From: Bacteroidales bacterium | GTDB taxonomy: Bacteria; Bacteroidota; Bacteroidia; Bacteroidales; PUMT01 | Length of the DNA stretch: 58,258 nucleotides | Direction: 5' to 3' | Assembly: GCA_007133565.1 (NCBI GenBank) | Contig: SLMM01000057.1 | Span: 1 to 58,258 of the forward strand | In this document: piece after piece, positions 31,806-41,951 of the stretch | Numbering within the stretch: the stretch's first letter is position 1 | How the letters are laid out: each line of letters opens with the position of its first letter | Notes under the pieces: generated by a model | Told to the model about the DNA's origin: nothing | What the model saw: only the letters and a program-made list of their open reading frames with translations | The model's database searches: none | Made by a program: the position numbers and the translations under genes

Positions 31806-32444
31806 GTGAGCCCTGACCACTATCCTTCAAAACTTCTTGAGGCGGCAATTTCAGAATTTGCCGGTCTGCCCGGCATAGGCAGAAAGACTGCACTGAGGCT
31901 GGTATTGCACCTGCTTAAACAGAATGAAGCTGATGTGGAAAGATTTTCCGGGGCAATGCTGAGACTCAGAAAAGAGGTCAGGCATTGCGTGGTTTGCCAC
32001 AATATTTCAGATTCAGAGGTATGCACCATATGTTCTGATCAGAAACGGGATCACGGCACAATCTGCGTTGTTGAGAATATCAGAGATGTAATGTCAATTG
32101 AGAACACCAGGCAGTTTCCGGGTGTGTATCATGTACTGGGAGGAATAATATCTCCCATGGACGGCACGGGTCCGGGTGACCTGAACATAGAGTCTCTTGT
32201 TGAAAAAGTTTCAGAAGGTGGTATTGAAGAGGTGATTCTGGCACTCAGCACAACAATGGAAGGTGACACAACCAACTTCTACATATACAGAAAGCTGAAC
32301 GAATACCCGATAACCATTTCAACCATTGCCAGGGGAGTTGCCGTAGGTGACGAACTTGAATATGCCGATGAGATCACACTGGGCCGTTCAATTGTGAACA
32401 GAACCCTGTTTGAAGCATCATTTACCAATAAGAAAGCATATTAA
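31806..32444 (+). CDS. recR: Recombination protein RecR (GTG start)
   Basis: 212 aa; [20 protein letters not shown], zinc-binding [16 protein letters not shown], Toprim [19 protein letters not shown]. Confidence 0.97.
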   Translation: MSPDHYPSKLLEAAISEFAGLPGIGRKTALRLVLHLLKQNEADVERFSGAMLRLRKEVRHCVVCHNISDSEVCTICSDQKRDHGTICVVENIRDVMSIENTRQFPGVYHVLGGIISPMDGTGPGDLNIESLVEKVSEGGIEEVILALSTTMEGDTTNFYIYRKLNEYPITISTIARGVAVGDELEYADEITLGRSIVNRTLFEASFTNKKAY

Positions 32445-32472
32445 CCTGATCCCCGTTAAAGAATCATATACT

Positions 32473-33684
32473 ATGGTAAGCGACCTTGACAAAGTATTTA
32501 ACCGGCAGATCCGTGCACAGAAAAAATCAGCAATCAGAGAGGTCCTTAAGCTGACCCAGAGACCTGATATAATTTCATTTGCCGGAGGTTTGCCCTCACC
32601 CGAATCATTCCCTGTTGAACATCTTCGTAAGATTGTATGTAACATATTCGATTCAGAAGATGCTTATCTTGCTCTTCAATACGGCACAACTGAAGGAGAC
32701 CAGCGGCTCAGGGAACTGCTTGTTGAACGGTACCGGCAGCAGGGCCTTGAAATAGACACCGGGAACCTTATGATTACAACCGCGTCACAACAGGCGCTGG
32801 ACCTGCTCCCCAAAGTTTTTATCGATCCCGGCGACAAGATAATATGCGGCCTCCCTTCTTACCTGGGTGGTATAAGTGCATTCGGCTTTTACGGTGCAAA
32901 AATGGAAGGTGTAAAGCTGGATAATTACGGCATGAGGTCAGATCTTCTGGAAGACAAGCTGAAAAAGATGAAAGCATTCGGGGAGAAGCCCAAATTCATA
33001 TATACGATACCCGATTTTCAGAACCCTGCAGGCATCACCATGCCCGAATCAAGAAGGCAGGAAATTATTGATATAGCACGCAAACACGATGTCCTGATAG
33101 TTGAGGACAGCCCCTACAGGGAGCTGCGCTTTGAAGGCAATCCACAGAAAATGATATTCGCCATGGACAACACCGGCCAGGTGATTTCGCTGGGAACTTT
33201 CTCCAAGATACTGGCACCCGGCTTCCGCATAGGCTGGGTTATCGCTCATGAAGAGATTATTGACAAACTGGTAACGGCAAAACAAACAGCCGATCTTTGC
33301 ACATCTCCCTTTGTTCAGAAAATTGCAGCAAAATATCTTGAAACTGGTATATTTGAAAAGCATCTTGAGACTATTAAGAATATGTATCGTGACAAGAGAG
33401 ACACAATGCTTTCTGCCCTGAAGGAACACATGCCTGCAGGTGTTACATGGACAGAACCGGAGGGCGGACTGTTTCTTTTCCTCACTCTCCCTGAATACAT
33501 GGATGCCGAAAAACTTTTCATGCAGGCCATTGAGGAAAAAGTTGCGTTCGTTCTGGGTAATGTCTTTTATTGTGACGGCAGCGGAAGAAATACCATGAGG
33601 CTGAATTTTTCCTTCGCTTCCAGGGAAATGAATATAGAAGGAGTTAAAAGACTTGCAAAAGCAATCAGAAAAAATATCAAGTAA
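32473..33684 (+). CDS. PLP-dependent class I/II aminotransferase
   Basis: ISFAGGLPSPESFP, TIPDFQNPAGITM, SLGTFSKILAPGFRIGWV. ATG at 32473 preferred; the longer ORF start overlaps recR. Confidence 0.92.
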   Translation: MVSDLDKVFNRQIRAQKKSAIREVLKLTQRPDIISFAGGLPSPESFPVEHLRKIVCNIFDSEDAYLALQYGTTEGDQRLRELLVERYRQQGLEIDTGNLMITTASQQALDLLPKVFIDPGDKIICGLPSYLGGISAFGFYGAKMEGVKLDNYGMRSDLLEDKLKKMKAFGEKPKFIYTIPDFQNPAGITMPESRRQEIIDIARKHDVLIVEDSPYRELRFEGNPQKMIFAMDNTGQVISLGTFSKILAPGFRIGWVIAHEEIIDKLVTAKQTADLCTSPFVQKIAAKYLETGIFEKHLETIKNMYRDKRDTMLSALKEHMPAGVTWTEPEGGLFLFLTLPEYMDAEKLFMQAIEEKVAFVLGNVFYCDGSGRNTMRLNFSFASREMNIEGVKRLAKAIRKNIK

Positions 33685-33738
33685 ATCAAAAACGATCCGG
33701 TTCCCCAACATATTCAGAAGAGATACCTGTAATCGCAC

Positions 33739-34992
33739 ATGACAAAACTTTCAGTAATAATTGTCAGCTACAACGTAAGGAATCTGCTGGAATCATGCCT
33801 TCAGACGGTTTGCGAGGCTGCCGCAGGGATCGAAACAGAGATATTTGTTGTTGACAATAACTCTTCCGACAACTCAGCAGATATGGTGGCGGAAAGGTTC
33901 CCGGGAGTAAAACTCCTGGCTAATGACAAGAACCTGGGTTTCTCGAAAGCAAATAACCAGGCGCTGAAACTTGCCTGCGGTGAGTATATCCTGTTCCTTA
34001 ACCCGGACACCCTTGTTGAGAAACAAACCTTCAGAGTGTGCATAGAGTTTATGGATTCAACCCCCCGGGCCGGAGCAATGGGTGTTAAAATGGTAGACGG
34101 GTTGGGCAGGTACCTGCCGGAATCAAAAAGAGCTTTGCCCACCCCGACCGTTGCTTTTTATAAAATAAGCGGACTTACTGCGCTTTTTCCGGGATCTGAA
34201 AAATACGGAAGGTATTATCTTGGTCATCTTGACAAAAACAAGACCCAGAAAATAGAAGTGCTTACCGGCGCCTTCTTTTTTGCCCGAAAAACAGCGTTGG
34301 ATAAGACAGGATATTTTGACGAATCTTTTTTCATGTATGGTGAGGATATAGACCTCTCTGTCAGGTTACTGCATAACGATTACGAAATTTATTACCACCC
34401 GGGCACAAAAATCGTCCACTTCAAGGGAGAAAGCACAAGGAAGTCAAGTGTAAATTATGTCCTGGTTTTCTACAGAGCCATGGCAATATATGCCAAAAAG
34501 CATTTCAGAGCCCCGGGCAGATCGTTGCTGGTGATCCTTCTTTTTATTGCAATCTATTCACGTGCAGGCTTATCAATAATTAAGAGGCTGACAGGCAGGA
34601 TAGTCCTCCCTGCAGCAGATGCCGCCATACTGTATGCAGGTTTCCTGGTATTCCCGGCAGGAGAGGGAACCCGTCTATCCATATTGCAACAGGGATATCC
34701 CGATGAAAACCCGGTGGTTCTCATCCCTGCACTGATCATAATATGGATGGTTTCGATCCTTTTGACAGGAGGTTACAAAGGTCCTGTACGGATTGGCGGG
34801 AGCCTTAAGGGACTGCTTTTCGGCAGCATTGCCATACTACTTGTGTACGCCATGCTCAACCCGGACTGGTATTACAAAGTATTTACAATTATCCCCATTG
34901 CTCTGTGGGGCATGGCGGTAACAGTAATTGTGCGGATGGTCATGGTATCCATCAGAGGGAGGATACGCAAACGCCGCTCATTTTTTCCGTGA
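33739..34992 (+). CDS. Family 2 glycosyltransferase (rhamnosyltransferase-like) with C-terminal TMs
   Basis: 417 aa; LSVIIVSYNVRNLLESCLQTV, VVDNNSSDNSADMV, FFMYGEDIDLSVRL. Confidence 0.92.
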   Translation: MTKLSVIIVSYNVRNLLESCLQTVCEAAAGIETEIFVVDNNSSDNSADMVAERFPGVKLLANDKNLGFSKANNQALKLACGEYILFLNPDTLVEKQTFRVCIEFMDSTPRAGAMGVKMVDGLGRYLPESKRALPTPTVAFYKISGLTALFPGSEKYGRYYLGHLDKNKTQKIEVLTGAFFFARKTALDKTGYFDESFFMYGEDIDLSVRLLHNDYEIYYHPGTKIVHFKGESTRKSSVNYVLVFYRAMAIYAKKHFRAPGRSLLVILLFIAIYSRAGLSIIKRLTGRIVLPAADAAILYAGFLVFPAGEGTRLSILQQGYPDENPVVLIPALIIIWMVSILLTGGYKGPVRIGGSLKGLLFGSIAILLVYAMLNPDWYYKVFTIIPIALWGMAVTVIVRMVMVSIRGRIRKRRSFFP

Positions 34993-35046
34993 TTCTTAAA
35001 CAAAGAAGCAGCCTCTATGTTATACATTCCATAAATCTGACCTGCA

Positions 35047-36405
35047 ATGGCAAAGATCGAAATATTACTGCCTGCAATGGGCGAAGGGATTATTGAGGCA
35101 TCCATTACCAGGTGGCTTGTATCGGAAGGAGATCATGTTGAAGAAGACCAGCCTTTGCTGGAAGTTGCAACCGACAAAGTCGATTCCGAAATACCATCGC
35201 CAGTTAGCGGTTTAGTAACCAAAATTTTAATTGCGGCAGGTGAAACTCCGCAAACAGGAAGCATCCTGGCGATAATAGAGACAACAGCAGATCCGGGCAG
35301 GACAGATCCGGATGAGGTTGAGCGTGAAGTTGCAAGAATAAAGGAAACGAAAGACACATCCGCTCCTGAGGCCGGATTTGCAGATGATCAGGATACCGCA
35401 ACCCACTCCTATCCGCGATCCGGAGGAATCCCCAGACAGACTCCATCGGGAAAGTTTCTCACACCCCTGGTGCGAAGCATTGCAAAAAAAGAAAACATTT
35501 CGCTCAGTGAGCTCGACAACCTTCCAGGCAGCGGTGAAGCCGGAAGGATAACAAAGAATGACCTGGCCAGCTATATCGCAAGCAGAGATCAAAAATACGA
35601 ACCTGGCATTGCAGGCCCGGAAGTCCACGTCGCAACCAAAGAGGCAGCCCCCGCACCCTCCGCTTATCCGGCACCGGGGCGGGCAGTTCCCGGCGAAGAA
35701 GACAAAATTGTCGAAATGAGCCGTGTGAGAAGAATCATAGCAGGACATATGTTGGCCTCAAAACAGATATCCCCTCATGTAACATCTTTTATAGATGCCG
35801 ATGTAAGTGAGCTTGTAAGATGGCGGGAGAGCAACAAAACCGGATTTTTTGAGCGGGAAAACCAGAAAATCACCTATACACCCCTGTTCATAGAAGCTGC
35901 TGCAAAGGCTCTTCGTGATTACCCCATGGTCAATGTTTCCGTTGACGGGACAAGAATAATTGTAAGAAAGAATGTCAATATTGGTTTCGCCGTTGCTTTG
36001 CCCGACGGCAACCTCATTGTACCGGTAATAAAGAATGCTGATGAAAAAAGCCTGGTAGGACTTGCAAGAGCAGTGAATGATCTTGCAGAAAGAGCCAGGA
36101 GCAATAAACTCCAACCTTCTGAAACATCCAATGGTACTTTCACCATAACAAATTTTGGAACCTTCAGGAATACCGCCGGGACACCCATAATCAACCAACC
36201 TGAAGCAGCCATACTGGGTGTGGGGGCAATAATAAAAAAACCTGTGGTAGTTGAATCCCCAAAAGGCGATGTCATTGCCATAAGAAACATAATGACTCTT
36301 TCACTATCTTATGATCACAGGGTTGTAGACGGCGCACTCGGGGGCATGTTTCTGGAGCGCATAGCCAGCTACCTTGAGAACTTTGACGCCCAAAGGAAAA
36401 TATGA
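35047..36405 (+). CDS. 2-oxo acid dehydrogenase E2 (dihydrolipoamide acyltransferase)
   Basis: 452 aa; lipoyl motif EVATDKVDSEIPSPVSG, peripheral-subunit-binding domain, catalytic SLSYDHRVVDGALGG. Confidence 0.95.
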   Translation: MAKIEILLPAMGEGIIEASITRWLVSEGDHVEEDQPLLEVATDKVDSEIPSPVSGLVTKILIAAGETPQTGSILAIIETTADPGRTDPDEVEREVARIKETKDTSAPEAGFADDQDTATHSYPRSGGIPRQTPSGKFLTPLVRSIAKKENISLSELDNLPGSGEAGRITKNDLASYIASRDQKYEPGIAGPEVHVATKEAAPAPSAYPAPGRAVPGEEDKIVEMSRVRRIIAGHMLASKQISPHVTSFIDADVSELVRWRESNKTGFFERENQKITYTPLFIEAAAKALRDYPMVNVSVDGTRIIVRKNVNIGFAVALPDGNLIVPVIKNADEKSLVGLARAVNDLAERARSNKLQPSETSNGTFTITNFGTFRNTAGTPIINQPEAAILGVGAIIKKPVVVESPKGDVIAIRNIMTLSLSYDHRVVDGALGGMFLERIASYLENFDAQRKI

Positions 36406-36563
36406 TCAATTAACTGGTATGTCTCCGTGCCCAAACTTTACATATTTTTTTTAAATTTGCTCTCAATATTGACTTATCCATTCAATCCGGTTATGATTTA
36501 TTTGTAAAACAAATTCATAATTTCACGGTATAACAGTTTGGTTTCTGAGCTATACTTACTTTT

Positions 36564-38915
36564 ATGAACAGAACAATCACTTTACTCATAACCGGATTAT
36601 TGTTCACCAGCCAGGCAGGAGCACAGATCTATTCACAACTTTATTCAGGAAGGCAGGAGATGTTTCTTGAGGCAGAATCATTCCATCTTTTTGAAGAATA
36701 TAACGAAGCTCTTCCACTATACCTTGAACTCCTGAAAGACGATCCGGAAAATGCATTCCTGAATTACAGGGCAGGTTCGTGCTATCTGAATATACCGGGA
36801 GAGAAGGAGAATTCCATTGATTACCTTGAAAAAGCCATTACCGACACAGACAGACGTGACAGAAGGCCCACCTTCCGGACCAGGCAAGCCCCGCTGGATG
36901 CCCTTTTTCTTCTCGGCCAGGCTTATCACATCAATTACCAGTTTGATAAAGCACTCGAAAAGTATTTTGAATTCAGGGAGAAGCTCGACCCCTCCGTATA
37001 CGATATTGATATTGTCGATGAACATATACAGGCAACTGAAAATGCCATTGAAAGCGTCAAAAACCCTGTCTTCTTCCTTGAAGAAAACCTTGGAGAAAGG
37101 ATAAACACAAGATTTTCTGAATCAAATCCTGTTGTATCGGGTGATAAGAGTGTGCTGGTGTTTACACGCAAACTGCCTTTCTATGACGGTGTGTTCTTTT
37201 CGGTAAAAGATGATGAGGGAGAATGGTCATGGCCCATTGAGATAACCCCCCAGATAGCAAGTGACGGTGATTGTTATCCGGTGTCGCTCTCATACGATGG
37301 CAAAGAACTATACCTTTACAAATCGGATGACCTCGTAGGCAATATCTATGTTAGCCTCTATGAGAATGGGAGCTGGACACCAATAAGAAAACTTAATGAA
37401 AACATCAATACAAGATTCTGGGAGTCCCATGCCAGCATATCAAAGGATGGAAAAACACTGTATTTCACAAGCAACCGCCCGGGCGGTTATGGCGGGCTCG
37501 ATATTTACTATTCAGAAAGGAACCCCGGAGGTGACTGGGGTCCGGCAGTAAATTTGGGACCTGTAATAAATACTCCCTATAATGAAGAGACACCTTTTAT
37601 AACTGAAGACGGCACCACCATTTATTTCAGTTCTTTCGGGCACTACAATATTGGAGGCTATGACGTGTTCTACTCAACGAGGCTGGACGACGGCACCTGG
37701 TCGAGTCCGCTTAATGCAGGATACGGGATCAGCACTCCGGATGATGACCTGTTTTTCAGCCCCGTCAAAAACGGCATCTATGCTTTTGTCTCAAAATTCT
37801 GTGATGAAGGGTTTGGCGGCACTGATTTGTTCATGTATGAAATATTCTCAGATACCCATCCGCGCAAATTCCAGATCAGGGGCATCATGAGCAGAAAGGA
37901 CGGCCTGCAGACCGGCATCAATGCCAGTATAACCATTTTGGACAAGCACACCGGAGACACCGTTCACACTGCAAGACCCAGCCAGATCAGCGGTGAATAT
38001 GAAATAATGATCGAAGCCGGTGATTGGGAATTGATCTACAGTGAGGATGGACACAAGCAGGTGACCATGCCCCTCAGCCTGGCTGCAGATCATCCGGAAT
38101 CAGAAATAATAATTGACACTTCCATTGAAAGACCGGATCCTGAAATACCAGGCATTGAAGAAGTTATTACAGACAGGATCATAATTCCCAAAGAACTGAT
38201 CCCCGCCCGGACCCTTGGAATTACCCGTCACCGTTACGATATTGCAGACGAGGAGAGTATCAAGGTCACCATGAGACTTGACAGGGATACCTCTCTTGAA
38301 ATTGAAAAATATCTGGACGGTGAGCTTTTTGATACCGAATATATAAATGTCCGCAGCAGGCATTTCAGTTATTACTACACACCACTTCCGGGAGAAAATA
38401 TTCTTAGATTTATATATACTGACAGTTACGGCGATGTCATTACCGAAGAGGTGTTGATAAGCTTCAGCCCAATCATGCCGGCGCCCCCATCTCTTGAGGA
38501 TATCCTGAGTGAGCAGCATTTAACAGTTATTGCAGAACAGGAACAAAAATATGCTTCACCTGCAGAGTTCATAAGCGCACTGATCCCCCACTTGTCAGCA
38601 GAGCTGGCTGCCTACCTGCAGGAACTGAGTGATGAGAGACGGCTGCCCTCGTCAATTGCCGGACTTATTAGAATTATTGTTGAGAATAGTAAAGTGTACG
38701 GATATGACCCTGATGAAATATTCCGGGTTATAATGGAACTTGATGCCCGGGATGAATTTGAGACTGCCGATGATGAGGTTGATGATCCTGACTATGATGA
38801 AGTTGATGATCCTGACGGCAGAAGGATTATCTGGTGGATATTGCTTCTTGCAATCCTGTTACTGGCAGCATGGTATTTTAAAGAACGATCGGACCGTAAG
38901 AGAAATAATCTTTAA
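36564..38915 (+). CDS. PorE-like TPR / PD40 beta-propeller / CRD-like protein with C-terminal transmembrane anchor
   Basis: 783 aa; signal peptide; N-terminal TPR; ISKDGKTLYFTSNRPGGYGGLDIYYSER and ITEDGTTIYFSSFGHYNIGGYDVFYSTR propeller motifs; C-terminus IIWWILLLAILLLAAWYFKERSDRKRNNL. Confidence 0.75.
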   Translation: MNRTITLLITGLLFTSQAGAQIYSQLYSGRQEMFLEAESFHLFEEYNEALPLYLELLKDDPENAFLNYRAGSCYLNIPGEKENSIDYLEKAITDTDRRDRRPTFRTRQAPLDALFLLGQAYHINYQFDKALEKYFEFREKLDPSVYDIDIVDEHIQATENAIESVKNPVFFLEENLGERINTRFSESNPVVSGDKSVLVFTRKLPFYDGVFFSVKDDEGEWSWPIEITPQIASDGDCYPVSLSYDGKELYLYKSDDLVGNIYVSLYENGSWTPIRKLNENINTRFWESHASISKDGKTLYFTSNRPGGYGGLDIYYSERNPGGDWGPAVNLGPVINTPYNEETPFITEDGTTIYFSSFGHYNIGGYDVFYSTRLDDGTWSSPLNAGYGISTPDDDLFFSPVKNGIYAFVSKFCDEGFGGTDLFMYEIFSDTHPRKFQIRGIMSRKDGLQTGINASITILDKHTGDTVHTARPSQISGEYEIMIEAGDWELIYSEDGHKQVTMPLSLAADHPESEIIIDTSIERPDPEIPGIEEVITDRIIIPKELIPARTLGITRHRYDIADEESIKVTMRLDRDTSLEIEKYLDGELFDTEYINVRSRHFSYYYTPLPGENILRFIYTDSYGDVITEEVLISFSPIMPAPPSLEDILSEQHLTVIAEQEQKYASPAEFISALIPHLSAELAAYLQELSDERRLPSSIAGLIRIIVENSKVYGYDPDEIFRVIMELDARDEFETADDEVDDPDYDEVDDPDGRRIIWWILLLAILLLAAWYFKERSDRKRNNL

Positions 38916-38929
38916 TCAAGTAATGCAAA

Positions 38930-40921
38930 ATGCGTTTGTTGATTGCCGGTGTATTCATTTTCACGGTTCTCCTTCAGGAGAGCATATCGCAGTGGAGAAT
39001 GAGCAACCAGGACATCTTTGCGGAATCCTATGAGTTCCTGCTGTTCGGCGAATATTCAGAAGCACTGCCCGGGTTTAGGGCACTTCTGCGTGATGACGAA
39101 AATAACGACCACCTCAGTTATCTTGCAGCTGTATGTTACCTGAACATTGAAGGCCAAAGGCACAGAGCGCTGCCTTTCCTTCAACAGGCAAAAGATAATA
39201 TATCGCCAGACCACTCCGAAGGAAGTTTTGAAGAGAGGTCTGCGCCCGTTGAGGCGCTCTATTACCTTGGCATTGCCTACAGGCTGCAGTACATGTTCAA
39301 AGAATCGGTTAATGCCTTCAGCGAATTGATAGAGCTGCTTGAAGGGCGTTATGATATGCAATTAATAGAAAGGGAAATAGAGATTACCTTAAATGCGGAA
39401 ATGTTTTACATCAACAGCCATGAAACCGGGATATTGCCCTGTGCTGTCATGCCTCCTGTTGAATCGCACCACAGGAACCTCGCCATAAGCAACGATCGCC
39501 TGGTCGCTGTGTATTCTGAAGAACAAAAATTTTATGACGCCGTTGTTTTTACAATCTATAATGGATATGAGTGGTCAAGGCCAAGGAACATAACCATGCA
39601 GATCGGTTCTGACGGGTTGGCTTACCCGGTATTTCTGAACCATGACGGAACAGAGTTATACCTGGCTAAACATGACAGGTTCCAGGGTACAAACATATAC
39701 ATAAGCCGAAGAGCCGGAAACCGTTGGTCGGCTATGGAAAAGCTAGGAGGCCCTGTCAGCTCATCAGCATTTGAGCAACATGCATCGGTTACCGCAGACG
39801 GTTCCGCACTTTACTTTTGCAGTAACCGGTCAGGAGGCGAAGGAGGGTTTGACATCTACAGATCATTTCTTGATGAAAACGGGGAATGGGGTCCTGCTGA
39901 AAATCTGGGCTACCCGGTGAACACCCCCTACGATGATTCTTTTCCTAATATCAGTCCCTGTGGAAACATTTTGTATTTCAGCTCAAAAGGGCACACAGGC
40001 ATGGGGGGTTATGATATTTTTGTTTCTCATAAGCAGGATAACGGAACCTGGTCCGCGCCCCGTAACCTCGGGCACCCGGTTAACACCCCTTTCAATGACC
40101 TGATCCTTCTGCCTTCTGCCGACGGACAGAGTGCATTATTAAGCCTGAGGTCGCCGGAGTGGCCTGACCCGGGTAAATATGAGCTGATCAGGCTACATGA
40201 TGTCGAAATGACACCATCGGCAACATCCATAATTTCATGGTGTACAGATAGTGGCGACACCGGCGAGCCGGCTGCAGTAAACGTTGAAATCAACCGGACT
40301 TTCCCATACGAATCAACATTCCGGATCTGTATTGAAAGGGGGAGGGAATATACAACGAAACTCCCGTGGGGTGAGTATAATGCTGTATTTACTGCCCCTG
40401 GACATGACCCGGTGCAACAGCACTTTATGATTCCTGAATATTATCCCGATAACGAATATCTTGTTTCTGCCAAACTCAGCAAAGGTGCACAGGAGGCCGA
40501 TTATCACATAATTGAAATAACCCCTGTATTTTTCGGATTTGACAGTAACGATCCCGGCCCGGCTTCACTTGAGATAATTTCTGTTGTGGCCGGTTTCCTG
40601 AATGAGTTTGAAAATGTAGCAGTTGAATTGAAAGGGTATACAGATTCAATGGGGCCCGAACTCTATAATAAATACCTTGCAGGACTCAGGGTTGAAACTG
40701 TAGCTTCAGTGCTTCATGACAAAGGGGTTGAAGCGGAAAGGATAACTGTTACCCCTGTCGGAATGGGAAATTACATTGCGATAAACACTGACTGTGAAGG
40801 GCGTGACAGCGTCGAAGGAAGAAGGTATAACAGGAGAGTTGAATTTGTTTTTATAAATTTACCTGGTAATACCGAAGTAATGAGCTCACTTGAAATACCT
40901 GATAATCTTATAATAAAATAA
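38930..40921 (+). CDS. PorE-like TPR / PD40 beta-propeller / CRD-like / OmpA-C protein
   Basis: 663 aa; signal peptide; TPR; VTADGSALYFCSNRSGGEGGFDIYRS; OmpA-C motif KGYTDSMGPELYNKYLAGLRVETV...RRYNRRVEFVF. Confidence 0.8.
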   Translation: MRLLIAGVFIFTVLLQESISQWRMSNQDIFAESYEFLLFGEYSEALPGFRALLRDDENNDHLSYLAAVCYLNIEGQRHRALPFLQQAKDNISPDHSEGSFEERSAPVEALYYLGIAYRLQYMFKESVNAFSELIELLEGRYDMQLIEREIEITLNAEMFYINSHETGILPCAVMPPVESHHRNLAISNDRLVAVYSEEQKFYDAVVFTIYNGYEWSRPRNITMQIGSDGLAYPVFLNHDGTELYLAKHDRFQGTNIYISRRAGNRWSAMEKLGGPVSSSAFEQHASVTADGSALYFCSNRSGGEGGFDIYRSFLDENGEWGPAENLGYPVNTPYDDSFPNISPCGNILYFSSKGHTGMGGYDIFVSHKQDNGTWSAPRNLGHPVNTPFNDLILLPSADGQSALLSLRSPEWPDPGKYELIRLHDVEMTPSATSIISWCTDSGDTGEPAAVNVEINRTFPYESTFRICIERGREYTTKLPWGEYNAVFTAPGHDPVQQHFMIPEYYPDNEYLVSAKLSKGAQEADYHIIEITPVFFGFDSNDPGPASLEIISVVAGFLNEFENVAVELKGYTDSMGPELYNKYLAGLRVETVASVLHDKGVEAERITVTPVGMGNYIAINTDCEGRDSVEGRRYNRRVEFVFINLPGNTEVMSSLEIPDNLIIK

Positions 40922-40923
40922 TT

Positions 40924-41469
40924 TTGAGCATATTAACAGGCAACAGTATTAAGCTAAGGGCTTTGGAGCCATCAGATGTAGACCTTCTCTACAGCTGGGA
41001 GAATAACTCTGAAATATGGTGCGTAAGCAATACCCTGGTCCCGTTTTCAAGATTTGTTCTTGAAAAATATATAGCCGATTCCCATATGGACATCTTCCAG
41101 GCAAAGCAGCTAAGACTTATGATAGACCATTTCAATCCTGGGGGGCGGAATGAAACAATCGGGGCAATCGATCTGTACGATTTTGATCCTATGCACAGAA
41201 GAGCCGGGATTGGAATTTTAATAAGCGATGAAAAACACCGGAACCGCGGTTTCGCATCAGAAGCCCTGCATTTACTTATAAATTACTCTTTCTCGGTATT
41301 ACAGCTGCATCAGCTTTTCTGTTATATTGACTGCGACAACAAGATCAGCATAAAGCTCTTTGAGAAATTCAGGTTTAAAATCACAGGAGAGAAAAAAGAC
41401 TGGAACAGGACGCCTGAAGGCTGGAAAAGTGAGTATATGCTGCAGCTCATCAACCATCACTCAGGGTGA
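40924..41469 (+). CDS. GNAT-family N-acetyltransferase (TTG start)
   Basis: 181 aa; LRALEPSDVDLLYSWENN, RRAGIGILISDEKHRNRGFASEAL. Confidence 0.88.
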   Translation: MSILTGNSIKLRALEPSDVDLLYSWENNSEIWCVSNTLVPFSRFVLEKYIADSHMDIFQAKQLRLMIDHFNPGGRNETIGAIDLYDFDPMHRRAGIGILISDEKHRNRGFASEALHLLINYSFSVLQLHQLFCYIDCDNKISIKLFEKFRFKITGEKKDWNRTPEGWKSEYMLQLINHHSG

Positions 41470-41914
41470 TCTCATCATATCCCGGTATCTGATCAAGAAA
41501 TTCCCACGACTCCGACTTTTTATCAAACCTGGCACAGTAATGCTCAATGCCGTTGGTTATAATCAGATAACATACTTTAAGCACTATATTGTAACGTACA
41601 GCCTGATCAAGTGCTTCCTGGGTTATTTTTATCGTGGGAGCCTTGCACTCGGCTATCAACAGGGGATTGCCCTGTTTTGAGAAAAGAACCAGATCAGCTC
41701 TTCTCTCCATACGGTTGTACTTAAGGGGCATCTCAACCGAAATAAGCGAAGCAGGATATTTCCTGTCCTCTACAAGGTAAGATACAAGATGTTGCCTGAC
41801 CCATTCCTCAGGGGTCAAAACAACATATCGTTTTCGGATATTGTCGAAAATGTGTTTTCTTTGTCCTGCAGATTTAATTCTGAATGAATAACCCGGAAAT
41901 CTCAGCGACTGCAT
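41450..41914 (-). CDS. Stand-alone HSDR_N (type I restriction R N-terminal-like) nuclease-fold protein
   Basis: 154 aa; PEEWVRQHLVSYLVE...RRADLVLFSKQGNPLLIAECKAP, a PD-(D/E)xK-like D...ExK core. Confidence 0.8.
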   Translation of the reverse strand: MQSLRFPGYSFRIKSAGQRKHIFDNIRKRYVVLTPEEWVRQHLVSYLVEDRKYPASLISVEMPLKYNRMERRADLVLFSKQGNPLLIAECKAPTIKITQEALDQAVRYNIVLKVCYLIITNGIEHYCARFDKKSESWEFLDQIPGYDEITLSDG

Positions 41915-41951
41915 AATACAGACAGTTAAATTACAGCAAAGGTATCAATAA

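Noticed and set aside
41450-41914. Restriction-modification or defence system
   Set aside because: Only a lone HSDR_N-like domain; no methyltransferase, specificity subunit or helicase nearby, and neighbours are housekeeping genes.
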